Positions 38,203 to 51,180 of a stretch of DNA of 64,000 nucleotides are shown piece after piece. Below the pieces are notes generated by a model. That model saw only the letters and a list, made by a program, of their open reading frames with translations, made no database searches and was not told the DNA's origin. Position 1 is the stretch's first letter; every line of letters starts with the position of its first letter. The stretch is from Dillenia suffruticosa. Its lineage: Eukaryota > Streptophyta > Magnoliopsida > Dilleniales > Dilleniaceae. The stretch covers positions 11,242,201 to 11,306,200 of the forward strand of contig JAVTVX010000004.1 in the NCBI GenBank assembly GCA_033439265.1, given 5' to 3'. Position numbers and translations under genes: made by a program.

Positions 38203-41200
38203 TGTCACACCCCGACTTGCCCCCGGGCCAAGCACGCGACAACCGCCGAGCACCTCGATACACGAGCACAACGTCCCACGTATCGAGACACCGTAAGGCT
38301 AATAACAACATCCAATCGAATGTATCACATACCAATTCAATTCCCAAGTCATCACAATGTATCTCAATGCATCAATATATCAAATCAATGAGAGTTATCA
38401 TTTTTACAAGTCAACATAAGTATAATACAGTCATCCCAGGTATATAAATACAATGGTCAACTAAATGCTCCAAATATAACAATAACCTCAAATGATTTTC
38501 GGGGAAAAGTGGGTAACCGTAGCCAAGTCCGTTGTCTCCGAAATGCCCAACGAAGTCAAAGACCTACTAGCCCTTAGTCCAAGGCTAAACCTGTAAGATG
38601 GGAATGCGAGGGGTGAGTACCTAAAGGAGGATGGTACTCAGCAAGTGAGGGGATTGATATCGTACTATTAATATCGGTGTGAACTTGGAGTGTCAAAGCA
38701 TAAGGTAAAAAATATCTATAGTGTACAAACCGATCATGTCATTTCAAAACCATATATCATACGCACACATCAGAAAGCAAGATAAGCATCCAATATTTAC
38801 ATCAATGTCATGAAAAGCCAGCTAATGAAATATTCTCGGCAAGGGTCTACCTCGACCGGTGACAGGCACATTGAGGGTTTTCACAATGCATGTATGTAAA
38901 ATAATAGCTCTCTATCCCAATGTTGGCCGCAGGCTGATCTAACAAGCCCGCAATTATCACAAGTACAATCATCAACATAGATCCAACATTTTGGGGATAG
39001 CTCTAGCCAAAGCGTATCCGGGCACAATGGGTGCCTCTGCCAAATGTCCTTCGTAGCTACGGAACATTGCTATATAGCGGGGAAATGGGGGGCACCAAGC
39101 CCATATCGTGGTAAATGCTATACAGCGGGGGAATGGGGGGCACCAAGCCCAAATCGTGGAATCATCACAGGGCATCCAACCCAAAACACATGTTCAAATC
39201 CAGGTTATATGAAACTGTGTGCCAATAGATATGAAAATCATATAAATACTATATGTTATGAAAAAGTGGCACAATATCATTTGTGAAAGTGTATGGATGC
39301 ATATCAAACAAGTCAAGTAATTGGGACACTCCAATGGTCACAAAAATATGTGTAAAGCATATATGAAAATCCGAAATCTCTGTTTATCACCCAGTTGAAA
39401 TCGTGCTATGAAAAGCATTAAAAACAAAATTTTTCAATCAATAGCAGACGTCAAAGTTTCACTCACTATTTGGGGGAGGGTAACGCACTCCCCAATATTA
39501 CCACGAAGCGTAAATCAAATGCTCCCCTCGTTCAAATCAAATAACTCTTATGCGGAAAAATCAGTCCGTAGATTTTCAAACCTGCATAGTCATGGAAAAT
39601 AAGCTATAATGTTTCGTACAAAACTCCGTTCTGAGTGAACGTTTGACATGTTGTAGGTAACTTCGTGACCTACAACTTTCATTTTATACACTTTCTCAAA
39701 TTCATATCACAGAATTCCCAGAAATCCTCACTTTGTTTCAGTCATATTCCAATTTCAGCTTCTGTCCAATTTTTGTACAGAAACTATAACTTTTATTTTA
39801 CTTATCAAAACTTAATGACATTTTAACATGTCATTCCCAAGACATAGATCTACAATTTTTGTGTTTTGAGTTTCACTCAATTATGCCGATAAAGGGGTTG
39901 AAATAAATCATGATCAAAACAAATAGTTTTCTGTTGGAAATAAAATTTTCTATCAACACATCTTTAGGAAAAACGTATAACTTTTGATTCCCTCATGCGT
40001 TTTAGCTACAATTTTTATATGTAGTGGACAAGAACAATAGCTACAACTTTTATGTTTTGAGTTTCTCGAAAATTAAGCTGGAAATGGTTCGTTTATGCAC
40101 ACTGATGCTATAGTCCGAAACAAAACAACTTTGGGTTGGGCTTCAGGAAAAATGCCATAACTTTTGGTACAAATATTTGATTAAGGTGGTTCTTATCTCG
40201 TTGGAAAAATAAAACTTGGATCTACAATTTACTTAACTAAAGCATTTTCAAATTCTGACTGTAAGATATCTTTAAATAAACATGAATTCACGGACAGAAA
40301 TGAAGTCTAAAGCAAGACAGAACAGAAATTTGTTTACCTCAATTTCTTTGCCTTCCAAAACTTAAACAAGCTTTCCACTTAGTCCCAACCTTTGGTCACC
40401 CTATGTACACCAAGTTAAGAGTCTCCCTTTGGGTTCAAAACAAAATATAGTATTCTAAGATGTAAAAGAAGGCCTTACCTTTCAAGTGTGTCTAGAGATT
40501 TGAAGACATTTTCCACCAAAATCATTTCCTCCTAGATTAGGATCACTCATATTCATTCTTGACTCTTGAAGAAATGAAGAATGCACTACATTTTCCTCTC
40601 ATTCCTCTTACTTACGTATTCTTCATGGTTCACAAATGAACGGGTTTGAATTTTGTTTTTTATTTTTATAAGCACATTTCATTCCCAAAAGTCAATGGTT
40701 GGTACATCACCAACAAACCTCCATTTAATGTTTGCTTTTTCATCCCATACCACACCCATGCTAGTTGGTCTCAAAAGTCAAGAATTGCCTTTCCCAACAT
40801 GCTCTCCATGTCCAACAACCTTCCTCCCATGTTTTGGCATTAATTACTTGTCAAATTTGTCTCTTATTAATTACAATTTGGTTCCTGAACTTATAAAAAT
40901 TATAAATTGACTCCAAAAATTTTTATAATTTCTAATTGGACACAAAATCTCATGTTGGGTATAATTTAATTCATCCTGTGTTAAAACGTGGTCATTTAGT
41001 CTTTCCGAATGGTTTTCGACCCAAATTAGGGTTTGTCGGTGATTTCTCCAAAAATCGTCGATCGATTTTTGTATCTGCCCTTATTTGATGCTTGTGAGTA
41101 TTAGAATTGATATTTCATGGTTTCGAGTCGCCGTAGTTAATTTCGGACAATTTAGGTTTCGGTATTTGCTTATATGCCCTCCAACTTTTGATAATTTGAA

Positions 41201-41607
41201 AACGACCTCAAAATTTCTCAAAATTACACGCTAGGCCCAAAATCACATATTATGCCCAATGAGACCGATTTCAAATTTTAATATGGTCGTCTCGACGCTG
41301 TTTGTCAAAATCGGTCCAAATTAGGGTTTACGGATCAAATTCTTAACTTTTGTCGTTTTAACCCTAAAAACAATTATTTATCAAATTTAAAAATTTTTTC
41401 ACTCTCAAAATCACATCTTATCTTCATAGGACCATTTGTGACCCATTTCAAAATTATTCAATTTTGCCTAAAATTTGAAGCAAAAATTTTTCTGGGAAAA
41501 TTTATCGGAAAAATTTATGAGTGAAATTTATAAATGGATTTATGAAAATCATCATATATAAAGGAAAAAGTAGGATACATGAGCATACACCGAGGGTCGG
41601 TGTTACA
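38203..41607 (-). repeat. 5' LTR of the Tekay element, 3.4 kb
   Basis: 3,405 bp; on - it starts TGTAACACCGACCC and ends GGGGTGTGACA. It contains a 48-bp tandem repeat (39068-39163) and several diverged CATAACTTTTG/CTACAACTTT units of about 150-190 bp (39640-40260). The same motifs recur in solo LTR B. Confidence 0.85.
39068..39163. repeat. 48-bp tandem repeat within the Tekay LTR
   Basis: Two copies of TGCTATA(T/C)AGCGGGG...AATGGGGGGCACCAAGCCCA(T/A)ATCGTGG. It is GC-rich compared with the rest of the LTR. Confidence 0.75.
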
Positions 41608-42315
41608 TTTAGGTTGGTGGAAGGATATGGTTAAAGGGTTGGAGTGTACCTTTTTCACAGCACCTATGTCACACGAAGTAAGGTGGCTCAGAGCTAAGTT
41701 AGTTTTGCTTATGGGGTCTTGCACATAGGCCTTGGAAGGGAATCATGATTCTTACTACTTTGCACTATAGAGATCACTCAAATAGTGGTGCAACTTAAAG
41801 AAAGGTTTGCTTCCCTAAACTCCTAAAAAGAGAACTCTCTTATGTGAAGAGAATAAGTTTATTATTGAATACCTTATCAAATTTAAGTACATGCCTATTT
41901 ATAAGCTTAGGCGAGAAAGTCTAAAGACACATTATTTGTGAGCTATATGTTTAAGGTAGCCCTTTGGGATTCTCTACACTTATTACAGGAGTTACAACTC
42001 TTAGAATTCTAGCATGTGTTGCTTGTACTCTTGCCTTGTCCTTTTGGATGCTTTGTGTCCCTTAGCTTTTTTAGGGCTCTCTAGATTCCATCATGTGCTC
42101 TCGTCTTCTCAGCTACCTTGGACCCCCTGAGCTTCCTTCGCTTTAGACTCCTCCTACGCTTATGGCCTTGGCCTTGGAGTTACGGGCCTTGGTGTACCCG
42201 CAATGTTTTCTCGGACCTCCTAATGCCTCGCCATGTACACACCTAGCCGTGGCATGATTGGCTCTATCAAGGGCATTGCATTGGGCCTTCTTGAGCTCCA
42301 TAATACAACCATGTA
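41608..42315. other. Sequence between the Tekay LTR and the Galadriel gag
   Basis: May be the 5' LTR or leader of the next element, but it has no visible match to the region after 52353 and no clear primer-binding site. Not assigned. Confidence 0.3.
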
Positions 42316-43172
42316 CTTGGTGAAGATGCCAAGCTATGGTGGACCCGTGTTCAAGATGACCTCAATGCAGACAAGTCACCAATTTCATCATGGCTAGCCT
42401 TAAAAAGGGAATTAAATGAGCAATTCCTTCCTTGTAACATTGTATGGATTGCAATGGAAAACTTGAAGAAGCAGAGACACACCAGCACAATCTGGGAGTA
42501 CGTGAAAGACTTCAACTCAATGGTGTTGGATATTTACAACATGTCTAAGGAGGATAAACTCTTCAACTTCATGTCACTGTTACAACCTTGGGCTCAAGCT
42601 AGCTTGAGGAGATAAGGAGTAAAGGATCTTCCTTCTGCCATTGCTGCTGCTGATGGCTTAGTGGACTTCAAGATCCTAACTCCTAATTCTAATGTTAACT
42701 TAAGCCCAAAGAAGAAGGGTAAGGGCAAAAGCAATTGGAAGAAAGATTAGGGAATTTCAAGAAAAGTACAAGCTCTCAAAACCAAGCCAAGGAGATGCTC
42801 ATATGTAATGGTCCACACCTTGCTAGGGAGTGCTCTAAGTGAGAGAAGCTGTCGGCTTTGGTAAGGGAGGACCAAGGAGCATGTTTAGATCCAGATGAGA
42901 TAGCCTAGGTAAATTCTCTGCAACTTGTGCATGAAATAAGGATAGGAGCTTATAGGTCCCTCATATATGTTTAGATCACCTTGAATGGCACGACTACGCT
43001 ACTAATGGTAGATACAATGCCACTCATAATTTTGTAGTTGAAAGGAGATGTCAAGGTTTGGACTTAAGTCACAAGAAGTCCAAACCAACTAAATTCTATT
43101 AATACTGAGTCTATACCAATGCATGGATTGGCAAGGAGTGCTAATCTCAAAGTTGGTGCATGGCACAATTAG
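42316..43172 (+). pseudogene. Galadriel gag and first part of protease
   Basis: Gag core: AKLWWTRVQDDLNADKSPIS, LKRELNEQF, TIWEYVKDFNSMVLDIYNMS, KEDKLFNFMSLLQPWAQASL (about 42325-42615). A stop (TAA near 42614) follows, then LPSAIAAADGLVDF. Zinc knuckle: CNGPHLARECSK (about 42800-42840) followed by a stop. Protease: LNGTTTLLMVDTMP (about 42973-43020) with the DTG box changed to DTM. The reading frame reaches WHN at 43170, where solo LTR A interrupts it. Confidence 0.75.
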
Positions 43173-46100
43173 TGTAACACCGATTTTCAGTGACTGTGTA
43201 TCATGTATCACTTCTCACGGTTCTATATATATAACATCTTTTTGTGACATCTAAAATGAAATTTTAATTTTTTGCTTTTTTATTTTGAGATTTCACCTCA
43301 AAATCATTAAAACTGAAAATTTTATCAATAAGCCGAAAACTTTCTCGGCAAGCGCCGGCAAAGCCTAAAGAAATCAAAAATGCCTAAGAAAATACCTACA
43401 CACTTAAATAAAGATATTTAAATGAAATTTCACATTTTTAAGAAATTTTGAAACAAAATTTCATAGGGACAAAAAAATGTAAATTATTAAAAGTTAGAGG
43501 TCTAAATGCGATTAAGGAAAGTTGAGGGACTAAGTTACAAACTACTCAATGAGGAACAATTGAAGCCAAATGATTGGTCAAGAGGGCAACAAAGTTGGTT
43601 AGTGGTCACATAGGATAGTTCCACATTCAAGGAAACTCATTGGATGGAAGTTTATGTATAAAAGCTAATTGGATTAACTTGTGCTTCTCTCCTTTGACAT
43701 GGCAGGCCAACAAAATATGTAATGGAGTTCATGGAGCTTGCTTGACTCAACAATTGTATGGTTTGAGTGTTAGGACAAGTGGATGGTTGAGATAATACAT
43801 AGGATGATTTAATGGTTAAGGATACTTTGTTAGGTTTATAAAGGAACTTGTTTTGAGAAATTTAGTTCACTTTTTCTTCATTCCTCCGCCCTTGGCCAAA
43901 AATATGAAGACTCCCTCTCTCAAATTGAGTTCAACCATGAAGCCAAAGATGTAAGAGTATTGTTGGAAATTTTAATGTCAAGATGGAGGTATAGAAGTAT
44001 TGTATTCATGTGTTATGATTTGATTTTGGTGTTAAGGTGAGAAAAAAAATTTTCAAGAATTCAAATTGAGCACTGGCATATATTGTTATTCAGAGAACTT
44101 ACAACAAAGGTAACATGTTTTAACTTGTGCAAGAATTAAATCATTTGTTGAGTAGTTACATTAGTATCCATACTAGCATGCTAGATATTAAATTTCAGAT
44201 TTGAGTCTTGTGTAGTCTTGTTATGATATCTATTCTATAGGAATCAAAAATCTAAACGATTCATTCGTGTGTAAACTAGACTCTTTAAACTTTAAAATGG
44301 TATATTATATGAAACATTTCATGAAGGAAAAGCTGAAATTGAAATTAAAAAGGAAGTTAATAAAATTATACACATAAAATCTATTGATAGTATAAACTAG
44401 AAAATTTTAGATCGATATCTTATCTTCGATTGGAGATAAGAATCACTTAAATTGGAGGAGTACACAGGGAGATATGGAGTTTCTCCCAAAACTACGCAGA
44501 GTTAAATTTTGGAAATTTAGATTTGAAAATTTTCTAAATAGAGAATTTGAGATTTTACCTTAAAGAAAAATATTTTCATATGCTATTCATAGTCCTATAA
44601 TATGATATTATCGAAATAATTGATGAATTATATATTGTTTAATATAGGCATAGGGTTGTACGAGGGGTGACTCATTCGAGAAATGAGAACAGTTAGGGGG
44701 AGTAGCGTATCCTCCTCGGTCGAGGTGAGTAGGACGAACTATTTCTGACTTTAAATAAAAAATAGTTTGATCATGATTTTTATAAATAAATTTTGAAATG
44801 TGATTTAGAAATATTTTAATGTTTGTGGCATGTCTTAAAATAATGATTCTAAGAAAATCTGTATCCTGATATTACAACTTGATAGTGTCATGATTTTCCT
44901 TACGAGTAAAGATTTTTGAATGATGACATATGATTCATGTATATGATTATGGGATGGTTGCATGTGGCTATAGCATACTCCCTATCACGGTATTGAGCGA
45001 TTACCTGACAAGGTGACGTGGTGAAGTAATACGAGAGCAGAGGTTTGAGCCCCCTGGGCTCTGGAATGGATCCAATACACGAGCACCAGTGAGAACCGTG
45101 TCAACACCAAGGGAAGGGGGTTAAAAAATATATATTTATATTTCATTTTTATAACATTGTGGTGACCCCTTAGTGGATTTTACCGTAATGAGGCCAAATT
45201 ATGAGTAGAATACGATTTGTTACCAATTGACACCTCATGATCCATGATTATGATGAGGATGCATATTATTTTGAATTACACGATATGTTACAAATGAATA
45301 TAAATTTGAAAACGATGATTTAACTTGTCACTCTCACAAATTCATTTATTGTCATTATATAGTTTTTGTATCTCACTCACTGAGTATGTGGATTTACTCA
45401 GTGTAACACCGACACTCGGTGTATTGTATATTGTACTCCTCATTATCCATATATGACATATTTTCATTTTCATATAGAGAAAAGTCTCTCAGAAATATTT
45501 TTGATTTATAATGCTCTCGAAAATTTTTGACAAAATTGCTAGGAGCTAAAAAATTTTTTCCTTCCGTGCCATTTTAAAATCTACGCATACAATTTCGACC
45601 CCGATAAAAGTACACATACTAAATTAACTTAAAAAGTTAAGGGAACTCGAATTCGGGCAATTCTCAATCGTTTGCGAAGAAACGCCCGATGTTTAATCGC
45701 TGGAGATGAAAATTTATCCTCACTGAGCCAAATTAAATTCTACCTTTGCCAGGAAGCCTAAATTAGGCTAAATTAACGTTTTATCAAGTTAAAATGCAAT
45801 TTCAGAAAATTTTGACAAAAACGCAAAATGGAAAACAAAATTGCTTTAAAAACCCTAATGCGTTTAAGGGCGATTTGGAAGGTCAAATAACTTCATCTAT
45901 ATGTGAAACCAACTCTATTGGATTCAGTGCGAAAAACTGAACCAAATGGGTGAATTTGAATTTCTCGGATTTCGGGTCGAATATTGACTCCGCCGCGCGT
46001 TACGTGAAAATCGAGATAGAAATTTTCACGCAAATCTAAAAAGGACCTTTTATGCAATTTAGAAAAAGGGGATTGGAGACAATTAATGACAAAGGGAAGT

Positions 46101-49100
46101 GTGCCAATGAGGTGGAAGGCTAGAATTTGTTTGAAATTTGAGAAATCAATGTGGGCCGTTGGATTAGGTGGTTGGGAAACAAGACATTAATGAAGCATTT
46201 AATTAGGCTTGACTTATGGGACTTGAGAAAGAGAGTGTAGTGAGAGAAAAAGCACCGCACAACTCCCCTTTATTCTCCAAAATCGTGAAGCACCCCCAAG
46301 AAAACTCCATCCTCTTCTCCTGCTTCTACCTCCATGACCGAGAGCTTGTCTTGAAGGAGGATTTGATTTCTCCAAACAACAAACAAATATTTTGACATAA
46401 ATTCATTCCTCACAAACCCAACTATAACATATCCAAAAATTGGGAGGAAAGGAGAAGTCTAACCAAGTGGATCTAGAGAGAGACTAAAAGCTTCAAAGAG
46501 CTAAGAATTCTGACCATGCTATGATATCTTGCTCATAACATTTTCTACACAAAGGCAAACTGAGATAGGTTAATTTCAGGTAAATCTAGACTCATAGAGC
46601 TTTAAAATGACATATGATTCATTGCATTCGGATGAGAATTGGATTTATTATGATTTTCAAAGTTAAGTGTTTTGCACAGAAACTTTTTGTTCTGTTCTGC
46701 TTTAGCTATGTTTCTGTCCGTGGATTAGCCTCTGTTTTGAGGTGTCTTATAGTCTAAATTAGCAAATACTCCAGCTATGTAATATGTAGATCTAGGTCGT
46801 ATCTTTCCAACGAGATAAGAATCACCTTAATCCGATTCCTATGTCAAAAGTTATGGCAATTTTACTGAAACTCGACAGAAGGTTATCCTCTTTTGCACCC
46901 TAAGAACAGTGTATACAAATGCCCTCTTCCAGTCCTAGTTTGGGCAAGCTCAAAGATTAAAAGTTGTATATATTCCTCTTACCAAAAACATGTTAACATT
47001 TCAGCCAATTCACATGAGGGAATCAAACGTTATGCCCATTTTACTAAAGGGGTGTCGACAGAAATTCTATTTTCCAACTGAAACCTACATGTTCTGATCA
47101 TGATCCATTTTAATCCCCTTCTAGGCACAATTGAGAGAAACTCAGAACATGAAAGTGATAGGCCTATGTCTTGGGTATAACATGTTAAAATTTCATTACG
47201 TTTGGATAGGTATAGTGAAAGTTATAGTTTTTGCACTAAAATGGGACAGAATCTGAATTTAGAATGCAACTGAATCAAAATGAGGATTTCTGGGAATTTT
47301 GTGATGTGATTTTGAGAACGTGTATAACATGAAAGTTGTAGGTCGTGAAGTTACCTACAACATATCAACATTTCACCTGATTTGGACTTATATATAAAAA
47401 GTTATGCAAATTTTCATAAGACTGCACAAAGTGGCACCAAGTGGAGAACTATGAGTGAACTTGTTAGGTGACTTTTGCCCAAGCCGTTAAAGAGAACTCG
47501 ATACCTCGTAATTGTGGTTCATTTGGGAGTGCTATAGCCTCCCTATTACTGTGAGTGGAACTCAAATCTCAAGTATAAAAAGTGAAACTTGATTTTTGTC
47601 GTGTTTTTAACAAAACATGCTTTTGATATGTATGACTCGTTGTGTACTACTAGAATTCGATTTTGTTTTGTGACTATTGGAGTGTCGTAAACTCATATTT
47701 TCTATGAATATGCATTCATAAATTTGATTCAATTGAATTTGTGCCATATTTTATGATTTTCACATGTTTAATTTCATATGACCCAATATGGCATATATAT
47801 TGAGCATTATGATTTCTATATCACTAAGTTGGGGCCATGTGGCCATGGAATAACTATTATGATATGATTGAGTCTTGAAAGGATGACCGTAGCTACAAGG
47901 GACGTTTGTTATGGCACCAAGTATGCGTCTGGGTATACTTCACGTGGAGGTACCCGCAAACGTCCGGTATATGGGTATAGGCGCGGCCGGTTGAACCCGT
48001 AAGGGGAAGGACATATATGACGCCACTGTCTAGCACCGGGCAGGGTCCTATACGTGATCTGATCTATGTATGAGCTAGCCTCAGTGAAACTCATGAATGC
48101 ATATATGTCATTTGCCAGGTCATTGGTCATTGGTCATGGTTATGGTTGACCTTTGTCAGGATCATATTTGGCTTGCTCTCTAAAAATACTTGATTTTGAA
48201 TGGATGCATATATGTATGGTACCGTGTGATGGACTAGATGATTTCATTTTATTGATCATACCATGTTTTACTTCCAAATGTAAATTATTGTTTACGAATA
48301 ATTATGTTTGATACTCTAATAGTTCACACACACGATTTATACTTGATATTGATCCCCTCATTCACTGGATATCTCCCTTGATACTCACCCCTCTCCTTTC
48401 CTTTATCAGATAGGATTATTGTGATAGAGGACGCGTCGGGCTCTAGACGTCATTGTCGCGTAATTGTGGAATCACATATTCATTACGGTGAGATCTAAAT
48501 TTCATTTGAAATATGAGATCTGTGTTGTATATCGACCCTGCAAGGTCTTGATATTGAGGTTTGTTGATGGACATGTACATTTTACGAGACGACTGTATAA
48601 ATTATTGACATTTATTTATGAAACTCTCATATTAACTCATTTCACCTACATTGAGACACTTGAAAGTATTTAACTTTTTAACTTGGGAATTTGTTGTACT
48701 CATGCATAAAAAATTTTAGGCCCGTCCGGTGTGGCGACTGCTCATACTCTAGTTTGGTATGACAGTAGAGGTCTGTGGCTAGAACTGCTAGTATTCATGA
48801 TAGTCTCGCGTTGTCCTGGTTGTTATGCTGTGGATTGATTGGTATTATACGAATGTGGTTAATTTGTTGTGAGGCCGTGTTGACCTGTTTATTTAGGTGG
48901 TAGGATGACCATTCAATATACAAGTTGATTTGTATATCGGAGACCTCCGAAATATGGAAAGCTTCTGTCTGATTTTCTAGACAACCGAACCGGTATCCAG
49001 GGTAACGGGCTGCTGCTCATGACTCCGGTTCGGGGCATAACACTCAACCCCTCATATTTAAAAATTTTCAACTTATACTGCACTTGACTTACTTTGAGGT

Positions 49101-49404
49101 ACTGTTCTACGAGCTTTACTGAGAGATACTACCGGGTAAGTATTCATACCCATCCTTATTTACGATTGGATCATGCATATAAATATTATATATAAATCGG
49201 AGGCAAATGTTTTAAAGAAATTTTTAAAAAATATTCTTCTTCAAATCTTCCACTGTATGTTTTGATTTAGGATGTCGAGCAGGGTAATGATATTAGTCAT
49301 AATATTAGCCTTGCATTACCTCGGCATGCTAGTAGGGCACACCCGTGCCTCGAGGAGTCGTGGCAGTCTGTTCACATGCTCGACCTATGGGTCAGGGCGT
49401 GACA
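43173..49404 (+). mobile_element. Solo LTR A (Tekay-related), itself interrupted by solo LTR B
   Basis: Starts TGTAACACCGATTTTCAG and ends GGGCGTGACA, flanked by ATTAG (43168-43172) and AATAG (49405-49409), a 5-bp target duplication with one difference. Excluding LTR B and its duplication it is about 2.59 kb. It contains a CTCACTCACTGAG motif near 45372, a feature of this LTR family, right where LTR B inserted. Removing it rejoins the Galadriel protease in frame (WHN* then YDFMVV and LDYFDMV), which fixes both boundaries. Confidence 0.8.
45402..49042 (+). mobile_element. Solo LTR B (Tekay-related), nested in LTR A
   Basis: 3,641 bp, starting TGTAACACCGACACTCGGTG and ending CGGGGCATAACA, flanked by CTCAG (45397-45401) and CTCAA (49043-49047). 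Its start and several internal motifs (for example the TCCAACGAGATAAGAATCACC region near 46806) match the reverse complement of the Tekay LTR at 38203-41607, so it is the same broad family in the opposite orientation. It has no internal coding region. Confidence 0.8.
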
Positions 49405-51180
49405 AATAGTATGACTTCATGGTAGTCTAATTGGATTACTTTGACATGGTATAGGGTTGGAGTTTTGGTGTAGGCCTAGGCAATGCCTACACACCTATTC
49501 ATTATGGACGATAAGGCATCAACATCATGTTTTGTGCCAGCAATAGACCTTGTGAAGGCAAAGAAAGAAGGATCATTCAATTTGATTTCAGCCCTACAAG
49601 TTAAGCAAGGACTAAAGAAAAGGCAATCCACTTATTTGGTTGCCATGGTACAAGCTAAAGAGGAGATATCTAAGCAAGTGGCTGAGATTTTGGGAGACTT
49701 TGTTGATGACTTCCCTGCAAATTGCCCAAGTAGTTGCCCCCTCCCCAAGCTATTGATCATCGCATCGAGCTGCTGCCGAATGCACGGCTACTTGCACAGG
49801 CTCCCTATCACATGTCACCGATGGAGTTGGAGGAACTACGGAAACAGAGGAAGAAACAACTAGATAGTGGATATATCTAACCTTCAAAAGCTCCCTTTGG
49901 TGCCTCAATTTTGTTCCAAGGGAAGCAAGTTGACTCGCTATGAATGTACATGGACTATAAAGCCTTGAATAAGGTCACACTAAAGAACAAGTATCGGGTG
50001 CCATTGGTGGCTAACTTGTTCGATCACCTTGCGAAGGTGAAGTACTTCACAAAGTTGGATCTCCAGTCAAGTTATTGGTAAGTGAGAATTGCAGAAGGTG
50101 ACAAGCCAAAGGCAGTTTGTGTACTCAATATGGCTCCTACGAATTTCTAGTTATGCCATTCGACTTGAAAATGCTCCAGCAAACTTCTATAATCTGATGA
50201 CAGATGTGTTCCATGAGTATTTGAATACATTTTTGATGGTTTGGAAGACATTTTGGTCCATAGCCAGTCCTTCGAGGAGCACTTGAGCCATTTGAAGTTG
50301 GTACTACAAAAGTTTAAGGAGAAGTAGCTGTTTATCAAGGTAGAAAGGTGTGAATTCTGCCAAGCAAAGACCAAGTTTCTTGGCCATGCTATATGCCAAG
50401 GACTTGTGTATATGGATGCTCAGAAGATTGGTGCCATTTTAGAGTGGGAGGTTACATGCAAGGTAGATGAATTGGAGTCATTCTTGGAGCTGGTTAACTA
50501 TTATCGCACATTTATCAAGTGCTACTCATGGAAGACTACTCCCTTGACTAATCTTCTGAAGAAGGATGGTCCATGGGAGTGGAATGAGTACCGCCAAGAG
50601 GCCTTTGAGGCCCAAAAGGAAGCTATGGCCTCAGAGCTGGTGCCAAAGCTACCCGGCTTCACCTTCCTTTTGAAATACACATTGATGCTTTGGATAGGGT
50701 AGTAAGTGGAGTCCTAGTGCAAGAAGTTCATCTGGTAGTCTTTCTAAGTAAGAAACTTAAGCACGCTGAACAAAGATACTCAACCCATGAAAAAGAGATG
50801 ACAACTGTGGTGCATTGCATGCGGACATGAAGCTACTACTTGCTAGGGGCAAAGTTCTTGGTTCGGACAGACAATGTGGCCAATACTTTGTTCGGACAGA
50901 CAATGTGGCTAACACTTTGCCTCGTAGAAAAAGCTATCTCCTAAGCAAGCAAGATGACAAGAGTTTTTGGCGGAGTTCGATTTTCAGTGGGAGCATAGTC
51001 CAGGCAAGCACAATCAAGTGGCAGATGCATTGAGCCACAAGGAAACGGATCACTTGGCAACTGCATGGACTATGATGGAAGCTGATTTCTTGCCATGGCT
51101 AAGGCAAGAGAGCCAAGGACATGAGTTTTATCAAGACCCGAAGAGGAGAGTTGAGGAAGGTTTATTGCGGCGCTATTGAC
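49405..51180 (+). pseudogene. Galadriel protease end, reverse transcriptase and RNase H
   Basis: Protease end (DFMVV, LDYFDMV), RT N-terminus (AIDHRIELLPNARLLAQAPY, then MSPMELEELRKQ, about 49753-49850), PSKAPFGASILFQGKQ, MDYKALNKVTLKNKYRVP (about 49950-50005), YFTKLDLQSSYW (stop in the next codon), and RIAEGDKPKA. The YVDD-region equivalent reads FDGLEDILVHS (about 50234-50266), then CEFCQAKTKFLGHAICQG. RNase H side: LLKKDGPWEWNEYRQEAFE (50550-50610), STHEKEMTTVVHCM, RTDNVAN (about 50860), and EFDFQWEHSPGKHNQVADAL (about 50973). A RTDNVANTL piece is locally repeated (50860-50930). Many frame breaks. Confidence 0.75.

Larger units (their letters stand above)
30497..41607 (-). mobile_element. 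Tekay/Del-type Ty3/gypsy chromovirus, nearly complete, degraded
   Basis: Order on -: 5' LTR (41607-38203), primer-binding site complementary to initiator tRNA-Met (38195-38182), gag, protease, RT, RNase H, integrase, a chromodomain-like C-terminus, polypurine tract, 3' LTR (32882-30497, truncated). LTRs of over 3 kb, the GPY/F module and the degenerate chromodomain-like end favour the Tekay (Del) clade. The LTRs differ at roughly 1 base in 20 in stretches compared by eye, so the insertion is not recent. The outer end of the 3' LTR is lost, so the left target duplication cannot be checked. The right flank begins TTTAG. Confidence 0.85.
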
